Numbered from the stretch's first letter, positions 11,131 to 23,855 are shown. The stretch: DNA of 64,000 bases from Siphonodentalium dalli (GCA_032622095.1 CP136065.1:219524151-219588150); one strand, 5' to 3'. Notes: generated by a model from the sequence alone, not told the origin. A program made the numbers and translations.

Positions 11131-12080
11131 CATTGTCCCTACTTGTGTTATATTCTTGTCATCTTGAATAAAAAATTATAGACACTAAAGTGATGTAAAT
11201 GAAAGATGAAGGGTAATAATCCCTTTGTTCGTTTTTGGTTTCAAGGGTTCGCGGCATGTTCACGCTTTAAAAATCAAATGAACCGGCAGAAAGCTGCCGA
11301 CGTTTTGAATATTGCAACGAGCTGTTTGTATGTTTGAAAAACTTTTAGTACTTCCCGTCTCAACCACAGCTTACAAAGATCGTTACCCCCTTTGAACATA
11401 CACAGGCTATCGACTTCTAATTTCATTTTCAGCACTGATTCTGTGAACTTTAGTTATTTGACATCAGATGAATAAACTTATTGAACTGATAACACGTATT
11501 CGTATTTTTCTTTTCTCTATTTACCATGGGTCGCAAATATATCACTGATCAGTAGCATCAGTCAACGTCCTTTTCGCATGTCGAAATTCAGTGCGTTTCT
11601 AAACCACGTTTTCCTGGGGGGGGGGGGGTGCAAAAGTACCAATATACAGGAGTATGTGGTCTCGGCGTATTATGGATGCAGAATCCGTTATAGTGCCGTT
11701 GCATGCCATCGCATTGTAATATTTTGTTATTCTGGGCGGCAAAATTGTTCATATTCAACTGAAGATTGGATATTCCTCGCTGTATGCGTGTACATTCATT
11801 CAGTATATATACGTCCTCAACTTGATCATATATCGGTTTATCCGTTCAGTAAACACAATATTTAACGGTGGAATTAACGTTATAGATGTATATATGCAAC
11901 GGCCGTCAAGGGGCGTTGCATAGTATAATTATGCGATGGGGAAACAAGTTTGTAAAGTCAGTACCGGTATTCGCGCCAGACTGGAAACTGATCAACGAAT
12001 CGCGAATAGCGTTCTCAGTGCAGTCTATCAAACAGAGGGATCCGATATGCATTGCCATGGGTCGTTGAAATTAACTCTAA
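11131..12080. other. Non-repetitive stretch upstream of GGPS1, possible promoter/leader
   Basis: Less repetitive and a little more CpG-rich (GGCCGTCAAGGGGCG near 11900) than the surroundings. It holds a 13-base G run at 11616-11628. Short open frames in it are not recognisable. It could hold the GGPS1 transcription start. Confidence 0.3.
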
Positions 12081-12085
12081 AGAAT

Positions 12086-12091
12086 ATGGAG
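12086..12091 (+). CDS. Hypothetical first coding exon end of GGPS1 (ATG GAG | donor)
   Basis: ATG with A at -3 and G at +4, followed by one more codon and a perfect GTGAGT donor at 12092. If joined to an acceptor at 14543-14544 (TACTAG), the frame continues into the GGPS1 body through GCG ATC ATT GTG. Human GGPS1 also begins Met-Glu. The acceptor has a poor pyrimidine tract, so this is a hypothesis only. Confidence 0.22.
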
Positions 12092-12097
12092 GTGAGT

Positions 12098-13780
12098 GAA
12101 TCCACCCAAATGAAATGATACCGTCCGAAAACTGCAATTGTTCAAAGCAACTGATATTTATCTTTGACCTGAATGTTACATCTTTGACCAAAGGATAGGC
12201 AAATCAGATAAGGCATTGGGCTAAGTTGTATAAGGCCCAGGCAGCCTATTTTGTAAAATATGATGACTTCCCATGTTCAAAACGTGCGTCTTGTTCCATA
12301 CTTATCCGTGTCATTGTCCACAAATTTAATAATTCATGCATATTCAGACTTATGTGACACTAAATTATACAACGTGCAATATAGATGCAATAGCCAAGAT
12401 AACATAGCAGATTGTGGCTTTCATATATAGCTTTGCAGGTTTGTCTCTAAACAAAATCTTTAATTTCACATGTCATCTTCATTGTATAAATAGAACCTGA
12501 GCAATTGTTAATTAAGCTACGATAAAAACAATGGATTTTCTTGTTTTCCCTTTCAGTACCAAGAACTGCTGGAATAATTAATAATGTCACACACACTCCA
12601 ATCACCAAATAGCTTATTGTATTCGCTCTATGGGGGGAGGCTTCATTTGTATAAAATTGTTCAGTTATATTTTTAATTGCATAATATTCATCATGCCCCC
12701 ATATATTATAATGAAGATTAAAGCAGTCACATATATTCCAGCCCGATTAAAACAAACGATGAGATGTAGGACGTGTGGTCCACCCAAGCAGGGATCAATC
12801 AACTGGAATTAGGCCACCGTGCTAAGAGATATGGTGGTCAGCTTTAACTTGGTTATTAACCCATGACTCAGAAATCATCTCAGCCCAATGTATGAACATT
12901 GTCGAATAGATAGAGGATATTCAGCTCGTTATGTTGGGTTATAAGATTTTATGAAACGAGTTAGATAACTTTTATTCACAACGAGTTGTGAATCAAATTT
13001 ATAAAACGAGTTGAAGATGTTTTATATTACACGAAAATAAAACCAGATCTTTATGCCTTTTTAACAAATCAGAATTTTTAAAAGAAGCTGAAAAATGCAT
13101 GCAAAATGCATACATGCACGGCGTTGGGTGAGACGCTTCACTTTCAACCATTCAATATGGTATATATAACCTTAAGTTACAATACGGTACTCAGGCTGAG
13201 AATTTTTAGCACGTAAACGTACGTATTATATACGTTTTGCGGAAATTTATAAATCGACCACCTTGTATTTTTATTTTTTAATTTAGGCAAAATATGACAA
13301 TATATAGTCATACATACAACATATAATTACAAATTAAATATAAAGAAGTTGATTCCAATGATTGAACAAATTGGACTGATAGATTAGATCTGAGTTACAA
13401 ATATAGCATTCAAAATACTGTTTACAGATTTATAAATTCTCTCACGAAATCCATACACACCCTTTCGAATCAACACTGTCAGATAATATCACCTACAAAC
13501 ATCCAAATCGCAATATATCATGATCTCTCATAAATGTTTTATATATGCATTATTATAACAAAACTATATAAGTTTTCTATAACAGTGTTTATTTGGTAGG
13601 CCTATAGTTAATTCAAAGATTCATAATTTAATGTATATGCGAACATTTGAAATAAATACATTTTCACATTCGGTGAACATTTGTAAAGCTTTCTAATAAG
13701 CATATTTGAGCGTGAATCATAATATTTAGCATTATCATCGGAAAAAGTCGTTAATGAGTATAGGCCTACCGGTAGGCCTA
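12098..13780. other. Non-coding stretch between possible leader exon and GGPS1
   Basis: At about 12930-13040 the words AACGAGTTAGATAAC, CACAACGAGTTGTG and AAACGAGTTGAAGATG form overlapping palindromes around AACGAGTT. No gene is visible. Confidence 0.4.
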
Positions 13781-13784
13781 TCAT

Positions 13785-13917
13785 TAGTCCAACAAATTAG
13801 ACGATTCGGATTAAGACCTATTTTAATATTTGGACATTTATGTGGCCTTAATCCCTCACCGTAAATGTCCAAATATTAAAATATGTATTTATCCGAATAG
13901 TCTAATTTGTTGGACTA
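13785..13917. repeat. Inverted repeat (probable MITE), arms about 56 bp
   Basis: TAGTCCAACAAATTAGAC at the left pairs with GTCTAATTTGTTGGACTA at the right; TTTTAATATTTGGACATTTA pairs with its complement further in. The arms differ at a few positions and the loop is short. Confidence 0.75.
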
Positions 13918-14556
13918 GTCTATCATATGTCCGAGATACTTATATTATTATATATTGTAACGATTCATAGAACCGTACATAACGTTTGTGATCGTCGTAT
14001 ATGGTGCATTATACAGCGCTAGTATCTAACTTGTCAGCTAACATACTTATGATCAATTATATCACATGATACAAGTCAGTATCAAGAAGGCCATTGAATA
14101 AAATGTATACCCTCCCAACTCCCATTATTGATGTGATACATTTGACATGCTCGGGGTACGAATGGGAACTCCAATCGAATACACCTGAACCATTTTTGAG
14201 ACAAAGTATCTCATTGGTTTAAATTAATCTTGTGGTTTTTATACTACTTCCGGGTGACGAGTTGTTTTTGACAAGTTGGAAGGCATTACGAAGATGAGAA
14301 TAAAAGATATTTTTATCACATATTAATCATCATCGCCTGATAAATTTATGTGAATCTGATTGACTATTCATTTGTGATTATACAGCACACAATGCAAATG
14401 CATTTTCTTCATTAGTAAGTCTTGTTTTGTTTGTCCCGAAGTTCGGGTAATGTTTTCGTATCTCGTCGAATAAACATTCATTGTTTCCGTACATCATACA
14501 TGTATATCGTCGTTGTTTACATATATTGATATATACGGTACTAGGCGATCATTGTG

Positions 14557-15492
14557 ATGGATGCTGGTAACACACCAAAGACAGTCAAAATTAATACAGA
14601 AATGGATTCAGACACGGAGAAGATTCTGCTGGAACCATACCTCTACTTGTGTAAAGTTCCAGGGAAAAATATCAGAACTAAACTTGCTAAGGCTTTCAAC
14701 CACTGGCTGAAAATCGATGAAGAGAAGCTGACTGTTATAGGAGAGATTACACAACTTTTGCACAATGCAAGTCTCTTAATAGATGATATTGAAGATGGAT
14801 CACAGCTGAGGAGAGGGGTGCCAGTTGCCCACAACATATATGGTGTACCACACACAATCAATTCCGCAAACTATGTATATTTTCTTGGTCTGGAGAAAGC
14901 ATTGAGGCTGGGTGATCCAAGAGCCACACATGTGTTCACAGAACAGTTACTAGAGCTACACCGGGGACAGGGGATGGATATCTATTGGAGAGATGCCATG
15001 ATATGTCCATCAGAAGAGGAATACAAGCAGATGGTTATTAGAAAAACTGGTGGACTGTTTGGCCTTGCAGTTCGGTTGATGCAACTTTGTAGCGAGACAA
15101 AGAGTGACCTAAAGCCTATCCTCGACAATCTGGGACTGTTTTTCCAAATTAGAGATGATTACTGTAATTTTATATCCAAAGAGTATGAGGCAAACAAAAG
15201 CTACTGTGAAGATCTGACAGAAGGAAAGTTTTCATTTCCTTTGATCCATGCAATAAAAAATTGCAATGACAGCACAGTAATGAGTATTGTTCGACAGAGA
15301 ACCAAAGATAACCATGTGAAGAAATTCTGTTGTGACCACCTGCAAAACAATGGCTCATTTGAATATACTCGAACAGTTCTCATTGACTTGGAAAAACAAC
15401 TTAGGAAACAAATCCAAGAACACGGTGGCAATCCTACACTTATAGCTGTTATAGAGGAACTGAACAAAATATATCTCGAAGGACATATTTAA
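14557..15492 (+). CDS. GGPS1: Geranylgeranyl diphosphate synthase (type III, animal)
   Basis: A trans-prenyltransferase that adds isopentenyl diphosphate to farnesyl diphosphate to give C20 GGPP, the donor for protein geranylgeranylation (Rabs, Rho). 311 residues from the ATG at 14557; the codon before it is GTG, not a start. In order: PGKNIRTKL (about 35-43), the first aspartate-rich motif LLIDDIED (DDIED 76-80), LRRG just after it, NSANYVYFLGLEK, GQGMDIYWRD (137-146), KTGGLFGLAV, and the second motif FFQIRDDYCN (DDYCN 200-204), in which Asn replaces the last Asp as in animal GGPS1; then EDLTEGKFSFP and GSFEYTR. Human GGPS1 is 300 residues; the extra length is at the N terminus, and an internal Met (residue 16) gives a start closer to the human one. 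The core is a single exon. RAB30 and RAB33 nearby encode likely end users of its product. Confidence 0.96.
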   Translation: MDAGNTPKTVKINTEMDSDTEKILLEPYLYLCKVPGKNIRTKLAKAFNHWLKIDEEKLTVIGEITQLLHNASLLIDDIEDGSQLRRGVPVAHNIYGVPHTINSANYVYFLGLEKALRLGDPRATHVFTEQLLELHRGQGMDIYWRDAMICPSEEEYKQMVIRKTGGLFGLAVRLMQLCSETKSDLKPILDNLGLFFQIRDDYCNFISKEYEANKSYCEDLTEGKFSFPLIHAIKNCNDSTVMSIVRQRTKDNHVKKFCCDHLQNNGSFEYTRTVLIDLEKQLRKQIQEHGGNPTLIAVIEELNKIYLEGHI

Positions 15493-15950
15493 TAACGTTC
15501 TTAATATTCCCCATTGTTTCTTTTATGATGGGAAAAAATGGGGCCGAGGAAGGATGGGCGTTGGGGGAGGCCGCTCAAAACTTCTGTTTCTTCATGTTTT
15601 CTGGGAGTTCGGACTTTGCAATATTTTCTTATATCCTGACATCTTTTAATCAAGCATGGACCTAAGCTCAGTGCTTATCCTGATCCAAATCTATTTGTTC
15701 TGCAACATCTACCATCCTGAATGCACAAAATTAGGAGGGGCCGCAATTACTGTTTAGAACCATTTTATTTTCAGACAAATTTTAATTCAATGTTTTAGAC
15801 TGTTATCACCTTGTGTTTTACCAAGAACTCAACGGTAGCTTTTTCATATGTTCACATCGGGTCATACCATCTCTGCGCTTTGCTAATATGAAAGCACTTA
15901 AAATGACTTAATTTATATTTTGCTTTTCCAAAATAAATCTTGAATTATTT
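15493..15950 (+). terminator. GGPS1 3' UTR and candidate poly(A) signal
   Basis: AATAAA at 15932-15937 is the first canonical signal after the stop. The intervening sequence is unique except that its last part begins the repeat copied at 18.1 kb. Confidence 0.5.
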
Positions 15951-16000
15951 TCAAACCGGAACCCAAATTTAAATGAATTTGATTGGCTGTTAATAATGTG
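15889..16000 (+). repeat. Direct repeat, copy 1 (partner at 18085-18210)
   Basis: Shares ATGAAAKCACTTAMAATSAC, TTTAAATGAATTTGATTGGC and intervening words with 18085-18210. The copies are clearly diverged. Confidence 0.55.
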
Positions 16001-16130
16001 CACAGAGGTAGCATCTCGAGTCATGGGAACTTTTTTCATGGAAGGAATTACCGATATTGCGCCATTACAGTTTTCTCTCCACTAGTGTACCGTTATACTT
16101 GTGGATCTGGTGTGATTTTCTAGACAATAT

Positions 16131-18000
16131 ATGCGTATATTATTTAAATGCAACGTCCACTTATTACTTCCGATCATGGCAAATATAAAAGCTTTTTTCA
16201 TGAAAAGACTCTTCAAATTCAAGAAAAAATATTTATTGTACGAAAAAATAGTATCCAGTATATTGTATCGGAACTTTACAATCATACTCGATTCCGCTGC
16301 AAATCATAATTACTTTACCAAGGAGTGGCAGTACTTTGTCAATGTAAGGACACCAGATTCGTTCATTTAGAATTTAAATTAAGTTATTGGTAAACTGTGT
16401 TTGATGCACATTTTGCCTTCTTTCATAAAACTTACTGACTGGAGAGTATAAACTACACAGCTGAATTCAGCTAGCTGAATTTTCACATTTCCCAGACCTG
16501 ACCTTATACACCATCTCACAGCCTTCGACACTGACTGGGTCACAAGATTGTTTCTCACTCTCATACTATGGGCCTTCTGAGTTCTAGAAGTGAAAAGTTG
16601 ATTATTGTCACATGACACCACTGATGTTTGCATGAAGTGAATAGTGCCTTGGACAGGTCAGGCTCGCGCAGCAGTCAAACTGGCTGAATAAATATAATTT
16701 TAATTGAATTTCACTGGTTAGAACTGATGGCAAGCCACATGCTCAAAGTGTCGACACTGTCGAAAACATGGTAACCTGATAAGTGATGCTCAAAAATCTA
16801 CAGTAGGATACCAATGTATGGACCACATGCGTTTCCGTATTTCATCTTCTCTTAATGGCAGTTAAGTCACTTGTGAGAAACGATTTCTCCTGAATGTATG
16901 GTAGAGGTTTATCCAATGGGACAAGACATTATTGGTGACCTTCAGATATAAATTGTGGGTAAATTTATATGCGGAAGCCGCACTTTTATTTTGCATAATT
17001 CATATATATGAGGAAGTTCAAATCAGCTCCAAAAAGTGTCAATCAAATTGCCTTTAATGGTCCTAAAGCTGTTGTAATTAGTTGCACCGAAGGTGTTTCT
17101 TTGAAGCTTGACATGGGGTCTATTGAAGTCATGACTTTTTGCGCTCTTTCGCAGTATGTGTTGAACTTAGGAAATGCACACAAATCACATTCAAGTTTAG
17201 CTTGATTTAGCTAGTGAGCTCAAATGATCTATTGAGCTAAATTGGCACCTGCCATCGAACAAATTACAATAACTGAAATCAGTTATCCAACTTTAATATC
17301 CAGGTTATCCCAACTGAATTCACCTATAGATCATACTCTCCAGCCTGTAAGTTTTATGGAACGCGACAAAATTTGGGACATGTGCATCAATAATGGGTTA
17401 CCGATTTCACTTGAATCTCTACTCTGGCTTATAGAGATCATAGTTCACCAGTTCAAAAACTGGGAACTTTTTGACAGGGACGTTTATAACATTGTAAAAA
17501 AAACAGTGCAGCTAATATATTTTCTTAGTTAATACCTGTTCCGTAATAATGTATTTCACAGTAGGTGAAGGTCCCAGCTCGACATGGCATGATTTAGGTA
17601 GGTGAAGGACTGAAGGTCCCAGCTCGATATTGCATGATTTGGGGGTGATTTTGTTGAGCTGATTTTGATTTGCATCACTTACAATCATGGGATTTCTCCC
17701 GGGTAATTAATTCAATGTTTATTGCGATATCGACTCAAGAAAATAATGAAATCTCGAGTTGTGACCACTCCCTACTGTGAAATATATTATAAGTGTCATG
17801 TACATGTGTTAACTATATTCCCTGCATAAAGTTCAGATCAGGTCAGGAATTCCAAAAGTTCCCATGTTTTGAATGGGTAGAATATCATCTCTACGGGCAA
17901 AGCTGGATCAACGATGGTCTACAGTGTCACAATTCATTTTCTGAATTAGTGAATTGGGCTTTATTACTTCGACAAAGTGCTGCCACTTCACAGTAAAAGA
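16131..18000. other. Open, partly duplicated stretch of unknown nature
   Basis: Short open frames occur on + (16176-16370, 17242-17532, 17793-17996) and on - (16633-16379). The - frame near 16379-16460 and the + frame near 17325-17410 encode related peptides (both have LQ(S/P)VSFM followed by K..MCI....LPI), so one segment exists in two inverted, diverged copies. No family is recognised. It could be a decayed gene or transposon. 17570-17650 is a two-copy tandem of GGTCCCAGCTCGAYATKGCA. Confidence 0.35.
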
Positions 18001-18084
18001 CTGCTAGTCTTATTTAAAATGAAATGTTATTGATCAGTAGATTCAGTAAAGTAAAATCAGGTCATGCAATCTTTTGTTGATATG

Positions 18085-18210
18085 AAATCACTTACAATCA
18101 CTTAATAGATATTTTCACTGAAAATTAATTTGAATTGTTTTCTAACTGGAAGCTGAATTTAAATGAATTTGATTGGCTTTACTGATGCTGAAGTTGTTAA
18201 TTTCGCACAT
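18085..18210 (+). repeat. Direct repeat, copy 2 (partner at 15889-16000)
   Basis: See the partner. The two copies bracket the open stretch at 16.1-18.0 kb. Confidence 0.55.
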
Positions 18211-18217
18211 TTCCGTT

Positions 18218-18532
18218 GACTAGGATACCCAGGATCTCTGAAACATTGATTAGGGTACCCAGGATATCTAAATATTGCCCAATGGACATGCAATCTCTAT
18301 CAAAGAAAAAGACAATTAACAAAATGGCGATGTTTTTGGAAATTTTTTAATACATGTATATACAGACGGAACCATCTAATAGACAGTGGAGTTTTTCTTT
18401 TTTAGTCAAAATGAACAGGGGTGGATTTGTTAATGAATCGAAGCAGACGACATATCAGCTGAGCTAGATTTAGGAGATCATGGGTACCCAATTCAATGTT
18501 TCAGAGATCCTGGGTAGTAGGTACCCTTATCA
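18218..18532. repeat. Inverted repeat with GGGTACCCAGGAT ends
   Basis: Left: GATACCCAGGATCTCTGAAACATTGAT followed by GGGTACCCAGGATATC. Right: GGTACCCAATTCAATGTTTC, then AGAGATCCTGGGTAG and GGTACCC. The arms pair over about 45 bp. Probably a MITE. Confidence 0.65.
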
Positions 18533-18800
18533 ATAGAAATTTGCTAACTTGACCAATTCCTATTTCAATAAATCGATTTGAGTTTTCCTTTGTTGATTTT
18601 ATGTTGGTGTATGAAATGGTTATCTTTCTTATCATTCATTCTTTGTAATTATTATTATGTATAATTGCAGTACTTGTAGTTGAAGAATAAATAATTTTAC
18701 AATCTCTAGCATCTTAAGACTCATGACACCAGGTCCTCTACCAGACTAAATCAAACTTATTTTTCAATATTAATTGCATCCACATCATAATTTTTTTTTA

Positions 18801-18980
18801 ACAATAGCATGGGATATCGGTTAGAATGATGCTGTTTTTGGACCGAGTCCCACCCCATTGCTCTTCTATAACTTACGTTTCTGATAGGGCGACACATCAA
18901 AATTCTCTGTCCATTATAGAAGAGCAACGGGGCGGGACTTAAAAAACAGCATCATCCCAACTGATATTTCAAGCTGTTGT
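18801..18980. mobile_element. MITE with GGGATATCGGTTRG ends (copy 1)
   Basis: Left arm GGGATATCGGTTAGAATGAT then GCTGTTTTTGGACCGAGTCC pairs with right arm GGGACTTAAAAAACAGCATC then CCAACTGATATTTCAAGC. The GC-rich part of the right arm reads AACGGGGCGGGACTT. A sister copy is in RAB30 intron 2. Confidence 0.8.
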
Positions 18981-18989
18981 GTCTGCTTG

Positions 18990-19800
18990 GTCTAAATTTT
19001 TTGTTGGGAGTGTGAACTAGACTGCCTTTTGTCTGTCTAGTCCACTGTTGAGTTTTCACCTGATTGTCACTGCTGGAGATATTTTCGGCTGATCCATGGT
19101 AGTTAGCGATTTGGTCCATTGTTCCATGTGTATAAATTTAAATCGGGTACCAATTCCATATATCAGAACCACAAGTCCACTCTAATACATTTGGTCATAA
19201 CTGGCATTGCAGATTCCACTATATATTGATAAGACAGATCAGAGGATGATTCTGCACAAAATGTTTTTTGGAACTGCTCCAAATGTTCTGAGGTTGGTTT
19301 TCAGACATTGTTTTCAGTCATTTTACAAAGGCAAACAGTGATAGAAGAAGGTTAGATGGGGAACAAATAACACCAAAGAAATTTATGCTCCATTCTAAAA
19401 ACCCATATAAACATGTACTTGCGTATACCAAATAAAGGTACCTGTACGTTTATTAATTTTATGAGAAAAATCTGCCCTGCATGATGCTTATTCAGGTCTG
19501 TACGTTTAACAAAAATTGATGGCTCTGTTTAATTACAAGAAAATGTGGAATTTTCATTTAAGATGGTGCGTGCATGGGGCATGTACAACAAGGGTCACAT
19601 TTTCCCATGCATCTATCAATTTTAACTATGTCAATTGCGAAAAATTGCTTTATACTAAAATCTACAAAAAGAATTTGTCAAGTTATTTGTTACGTTTCCA
19701 CCACACACTTCTATTCCGCCCTGCACTATTATTAAATTTTTGAGAAATTTCCAGCATGCACTTATATTACATCCTGCACTTCCATTTGACACACAAGCAT
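18990..19800. other. Stretch upstream of RAB30, no gene seen
   Basis: No transposon ends or credible coding frames. It must hold RAB30 leader intron sequence, because an acceptor (TTCAATTTCAG) at 19825 precedes the start codon by 15 bases. Confidence 0.35.
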
Positions 19801-19840
19801 ATCTTTTTGTTTTCTTCAATTTCAGATTATATATATAAAG

Positions 19841-20011
19841 ATGGAAGATTACAAGTATCTATTCAAAGTTGTGCTCATTGGTAATGCTGGTGTCGGTAAA
19901 ACATGCTTAGTGAGGCGCTTCACTCAAGGTTTATTTCCACCAGGACAGGGTGCGACGATTGGTGTCGATTTCATGATTAAAACCTTAGATGTGTATGGTG
20001 AAAAAGTGAAG
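19841..20011 (+). CDS. RAB30: RAB30 coding exon 1
   Basis: ATG to GAAAAAGTGAAG, 57 codons, donor GTAATG. Carries the P-loop and switch I. Confidence 0.95.
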
Positions 20012-23000
20012 GTAATGATACAATCCATAGATGCACACAATAACATTTGTTATCAGGACACAGATGTGTGCATAATTCGACATAATTATTTGTCATCTAA
20101 AATGGCGAATGTCTTTGGAAACGCTCTAATAAAAAAAACTATCAAATGTTTTTAGCTCACCTGAGACGGAGTCTCCGGTGGAGCTATAGTCATTGTGATC
20201 ACAAAGTTGAATAAGGGCAGAGCCACAGACATAACTATTTCACCACATAGTAATTCTTAAAATATGTTTGCAAGAGCCAAGAACTAGTTGGCTTATTTAG
20301 CATGGAATGTTCTTGTTTGACTGCAATTCAGATTTTTTTTTTTTGGGGGCCACCTGGTCAAATAGGGGCCAAGCGAAGGACAGTTTCACTCTTACTATGC
20401 TTCCTTCACAAGGGCCATCAGGTCTATTTTATTGATATTTAGTATGAAGGGTTTTTTGGTGTTTGGGATTCAAATTTATTCATGTGGGGTCACCAGGTTA
20501 AATAGGGTGGGACCAGGGACATAACTATATGTCTCTATAGTAATTCTTAAAATGTCTTCTCAAGGGAGGGTGGACTATTTAGCTTTCATATACTTGGAGG
20601 ATACTTCAGTGAGGTTAACATGTTAAGAAATGACGGGGCTATGGGGAGTTAACACTTTTATGTCTAATAAAATCATTGAAATACCAAATTCATTAAATCA
20701 TCTACCCCACTGGACAAAACAAGTGTCCATTGGCACCGCGGTGTATTTGCCATTCGGTCGCGGTGTCAGAGTTTGTAACTGCAGTTGAGCACCGCGGCCG
20801 AACGGCAAGTACACCGCGCCGAACAGCAAGTACACTGCAGCCGAAAGGCAACTACACCGCAGCTGAACGGCATGTACACCATGGTTAGATTTATGGTTTG
20901 TATCGTCTTTTTTCAGTTTAATTAACTTACACCGCGGCAACTACACCATGGCGGAACGGCAAGTACACCGCGGCCCAACTGTAGTTAGCCGGTGGAGCCG
21001 CGGTGTAGTTGCATTTCAGCCGCGGTGGCAACGCTAACCGAACCGCGGTTAAGTGGACACTTGTTTTGTCCAGCAGGGTACCTTGGAACTACCTGACTGA
21101 TTAATCTGACATACATGTATGGTGTTTTGGGTCCATGGATAATTGGGCTTCAAACATGTCTAAATAGTTTAATAAAAAGGTGCTTGTGAGATTGGAAATT
21201 TCAAACAATTGAGAAAGTTTGAGATGTCGGTTGTGAAATTCCAACCTAAGACTTGGGAGTCTGGAGGGGACTTGTTGAGCTGGAGGAGGGGGTGATCAGT
21301 AGTGTATAGTTGGTAATTTCAAGGTGGATATTCACCGATCTACATACATGAAGCCTCTCTAGCCACATATCCTGTTTAGATCTACTTCTTTTAAATTTAT
21401 TATGAAAAGTTCTGACTGTTGTGGTCTCCAGAGTCCCAGTCTTATCAGTCTTTGCAGTCTGGTGAGCGACCCCACAGTCATTGACTGTCTTGTTGAGTGG
21501 ATACCGACAAACCACTTGTAAAAATGAACTTTTGTCTCACTCACAACCAGACCTGTTAAGTTTTGAAAATGGCCATCCGGGAGATTTTGCTGGAGGTATG
21601 CCGAAATATGCTCTGACATGTTAAAAAAAAATGTTTAAATTTTTTTTCATCTTTTGATTTATGATGATTTTAGGAGTTTATATTTGTGATTATTTTATAA
21701 ATAAAACAGTAATTAGAGCAGCTAATGTGAGATACATGCATGTTATATAAAATGACACAATGATGGCTTTGGAATAGTGTGAAAATCAATTAAGATTATC
21801 ACCCTGCAATCACAATTCATGCTATCAGTGTTAATTGTGTTGAAGTTACCAACAGTGTATCTGCACATGTCCATATTTTACTTTGTCCCACACAAGCCTT
21901 GAAATAGTGTGCCTGTCATTTGCAGAATGAGGTCCCCAGAGGGTGAATTTAGTGATGCTACCCCGCATAGCAGGCTAGCATCACCAAATTCACCCTCTGG
22001 GAACCTCATTCTGCTGAGTTGTAAGCAGAATGAGGTCCCCAGAGGGTGAATTAGGGTGAATTTGGTGATGCTAGCCCGCTATGCGGGGTAGCATCACTAA
22101 ATTCACCCTCTGGGGATCTCATTCTGCAAATGACAGACACTATTTCAAGGCTTGGTCCCACATGGGGGAGAAATTGGTCTTCCGTATTTTTTAGGTTTTC
22201 CCCAATGGTAATCCGGGAGTCTCATGGACAAATCGTGAAACTTAACAGCTCTGCTCACGACATAATTTTCGGTATCCACTCAAAAATACTAGATATCCTT
22301 TATATCACAATGGAATGTCTATAAATTTAATATTCTATATACCTTACGCGTATTTAAATTCGCACTGTACTATTTAATTTTTTCGCGCACCCGTTGGTGC
22401 GCAAATTTTAAACTGAGCGAAAAATAGTAGGACTCATAAGTTTATATCAAACAATAGGGAAAACAAGAGGGGTATTTTATATAGATATAATATACACTTT
22501 TAATATGTTTACATATGGGCAACGTACCAATCAATCCCAGCGCCATTAATCATACATACATGTAAAAGCAATGAATCATGGTTAGATATTTGATGTTGAA
22601 ATGCTTGTAAGAAATGCACATATTCCATAATGAATGTGCTCGCTCCGTATTCACAACCCAGGGCAGGCACCATTAAATATAAGAATGCTTATTTGGACCA
22701 TATTTCATAAGCACGTACCCGTCTTCGCAACAAACTTATTTGCAGTTGTGTTCTATTTGATGAGTATTTTCTTCTTTGATATACACGTGTATCTTGATGG
22801 ATAATTAAGAACTGAAACAAGACTTTTACTTTTATTATTTTTGTCAGTTTTAAATTTGCGCAGCCGGGTGCGCGAATTCAAAGTGCGCGAATTCAAAACT
22901 GAGCGAAAAATGGTACTGTACGAATTTAAATATGAGTAAGGTACTGTTCTATATACTGTTCGATAATAATATTCTGTATACAATGTCCTGTACAAACCAC

Positions 23001-23823
23001 AGTTGTATGCAAACACGTTTTCTTCTTTCTCTGTAGCTCCAGATATGGGACACTGCGGGACAAGAGCGCTTCCGTTCGATAACACAGAGTTATTATAGAT
23101 CTGCACATGCGTTGATATTAGTGTATGACGTGTGTAATAATGAATCTGTAGACAGTCTTCCTCATTGGTTGACTGAAATCCAGAACTATGCCAGTGATAA
23201 AGCGGTCTCATATCTAGTCGGTGAGTTATCTACAAATATTCTCTGATAACTTCTGCCAGTGTCAGAATTTCACTGCATTATGTATAGTAATGTACAACTC
23301 TTGGTTTAAATAGACCAAGTCTTCTCTGTCCACAACAGCTTGGGATATCGGTTGGGATTATGCTGAATTTGGACAGAGTCCTGCCCGTTTATTCTTCTAT
23401 AACAGACTTTCATCCAAAAGACATACTACATGTAAACGTGGAGACCAGGCATTCACGCAAACCCCTGAATGTGATTAATCACCTGACTTGTCTGCAATTA
23501 ATCTTTATTCAAAATAATATATCATCTACCGTGATTTAAAAAGGTATAGTGATGATATGATCGTTTAATGTATTGTTTACATGCATTTTCTGATGGCGCG
23601 ACAAATACAAATTTACTGAAAAACTAGGCTTTGTTTACTTATATATCTTGTTGCTTTGACATTTAACGGACCTCTGATATATGCTTGTTTGATACGATGC
23701 TTGGAAATGTCTGCCCTCTATGTTCATATACGCAAAGCTTCCATTTGACCTAATCCGAAGACATACAAGCGATATAATTCCCGCCCATGATTCTGGACGT
23801 AACATCCGTTATAAAATAACAAC

Positions 23824-23855
<32 letters not shown>

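Noticed and set aside
14554-14556. GGPS1 start at 14554
   Set aside because: The codon there is GTG; the first ATG is at 14557, and further translation upstream meets a stop at 14542.
22753-23211. 152-codon open frame on the minus strand
   Set aside because: It is antisense to RAB30 exon 2, whose Rab motifs and splice sites are clear.
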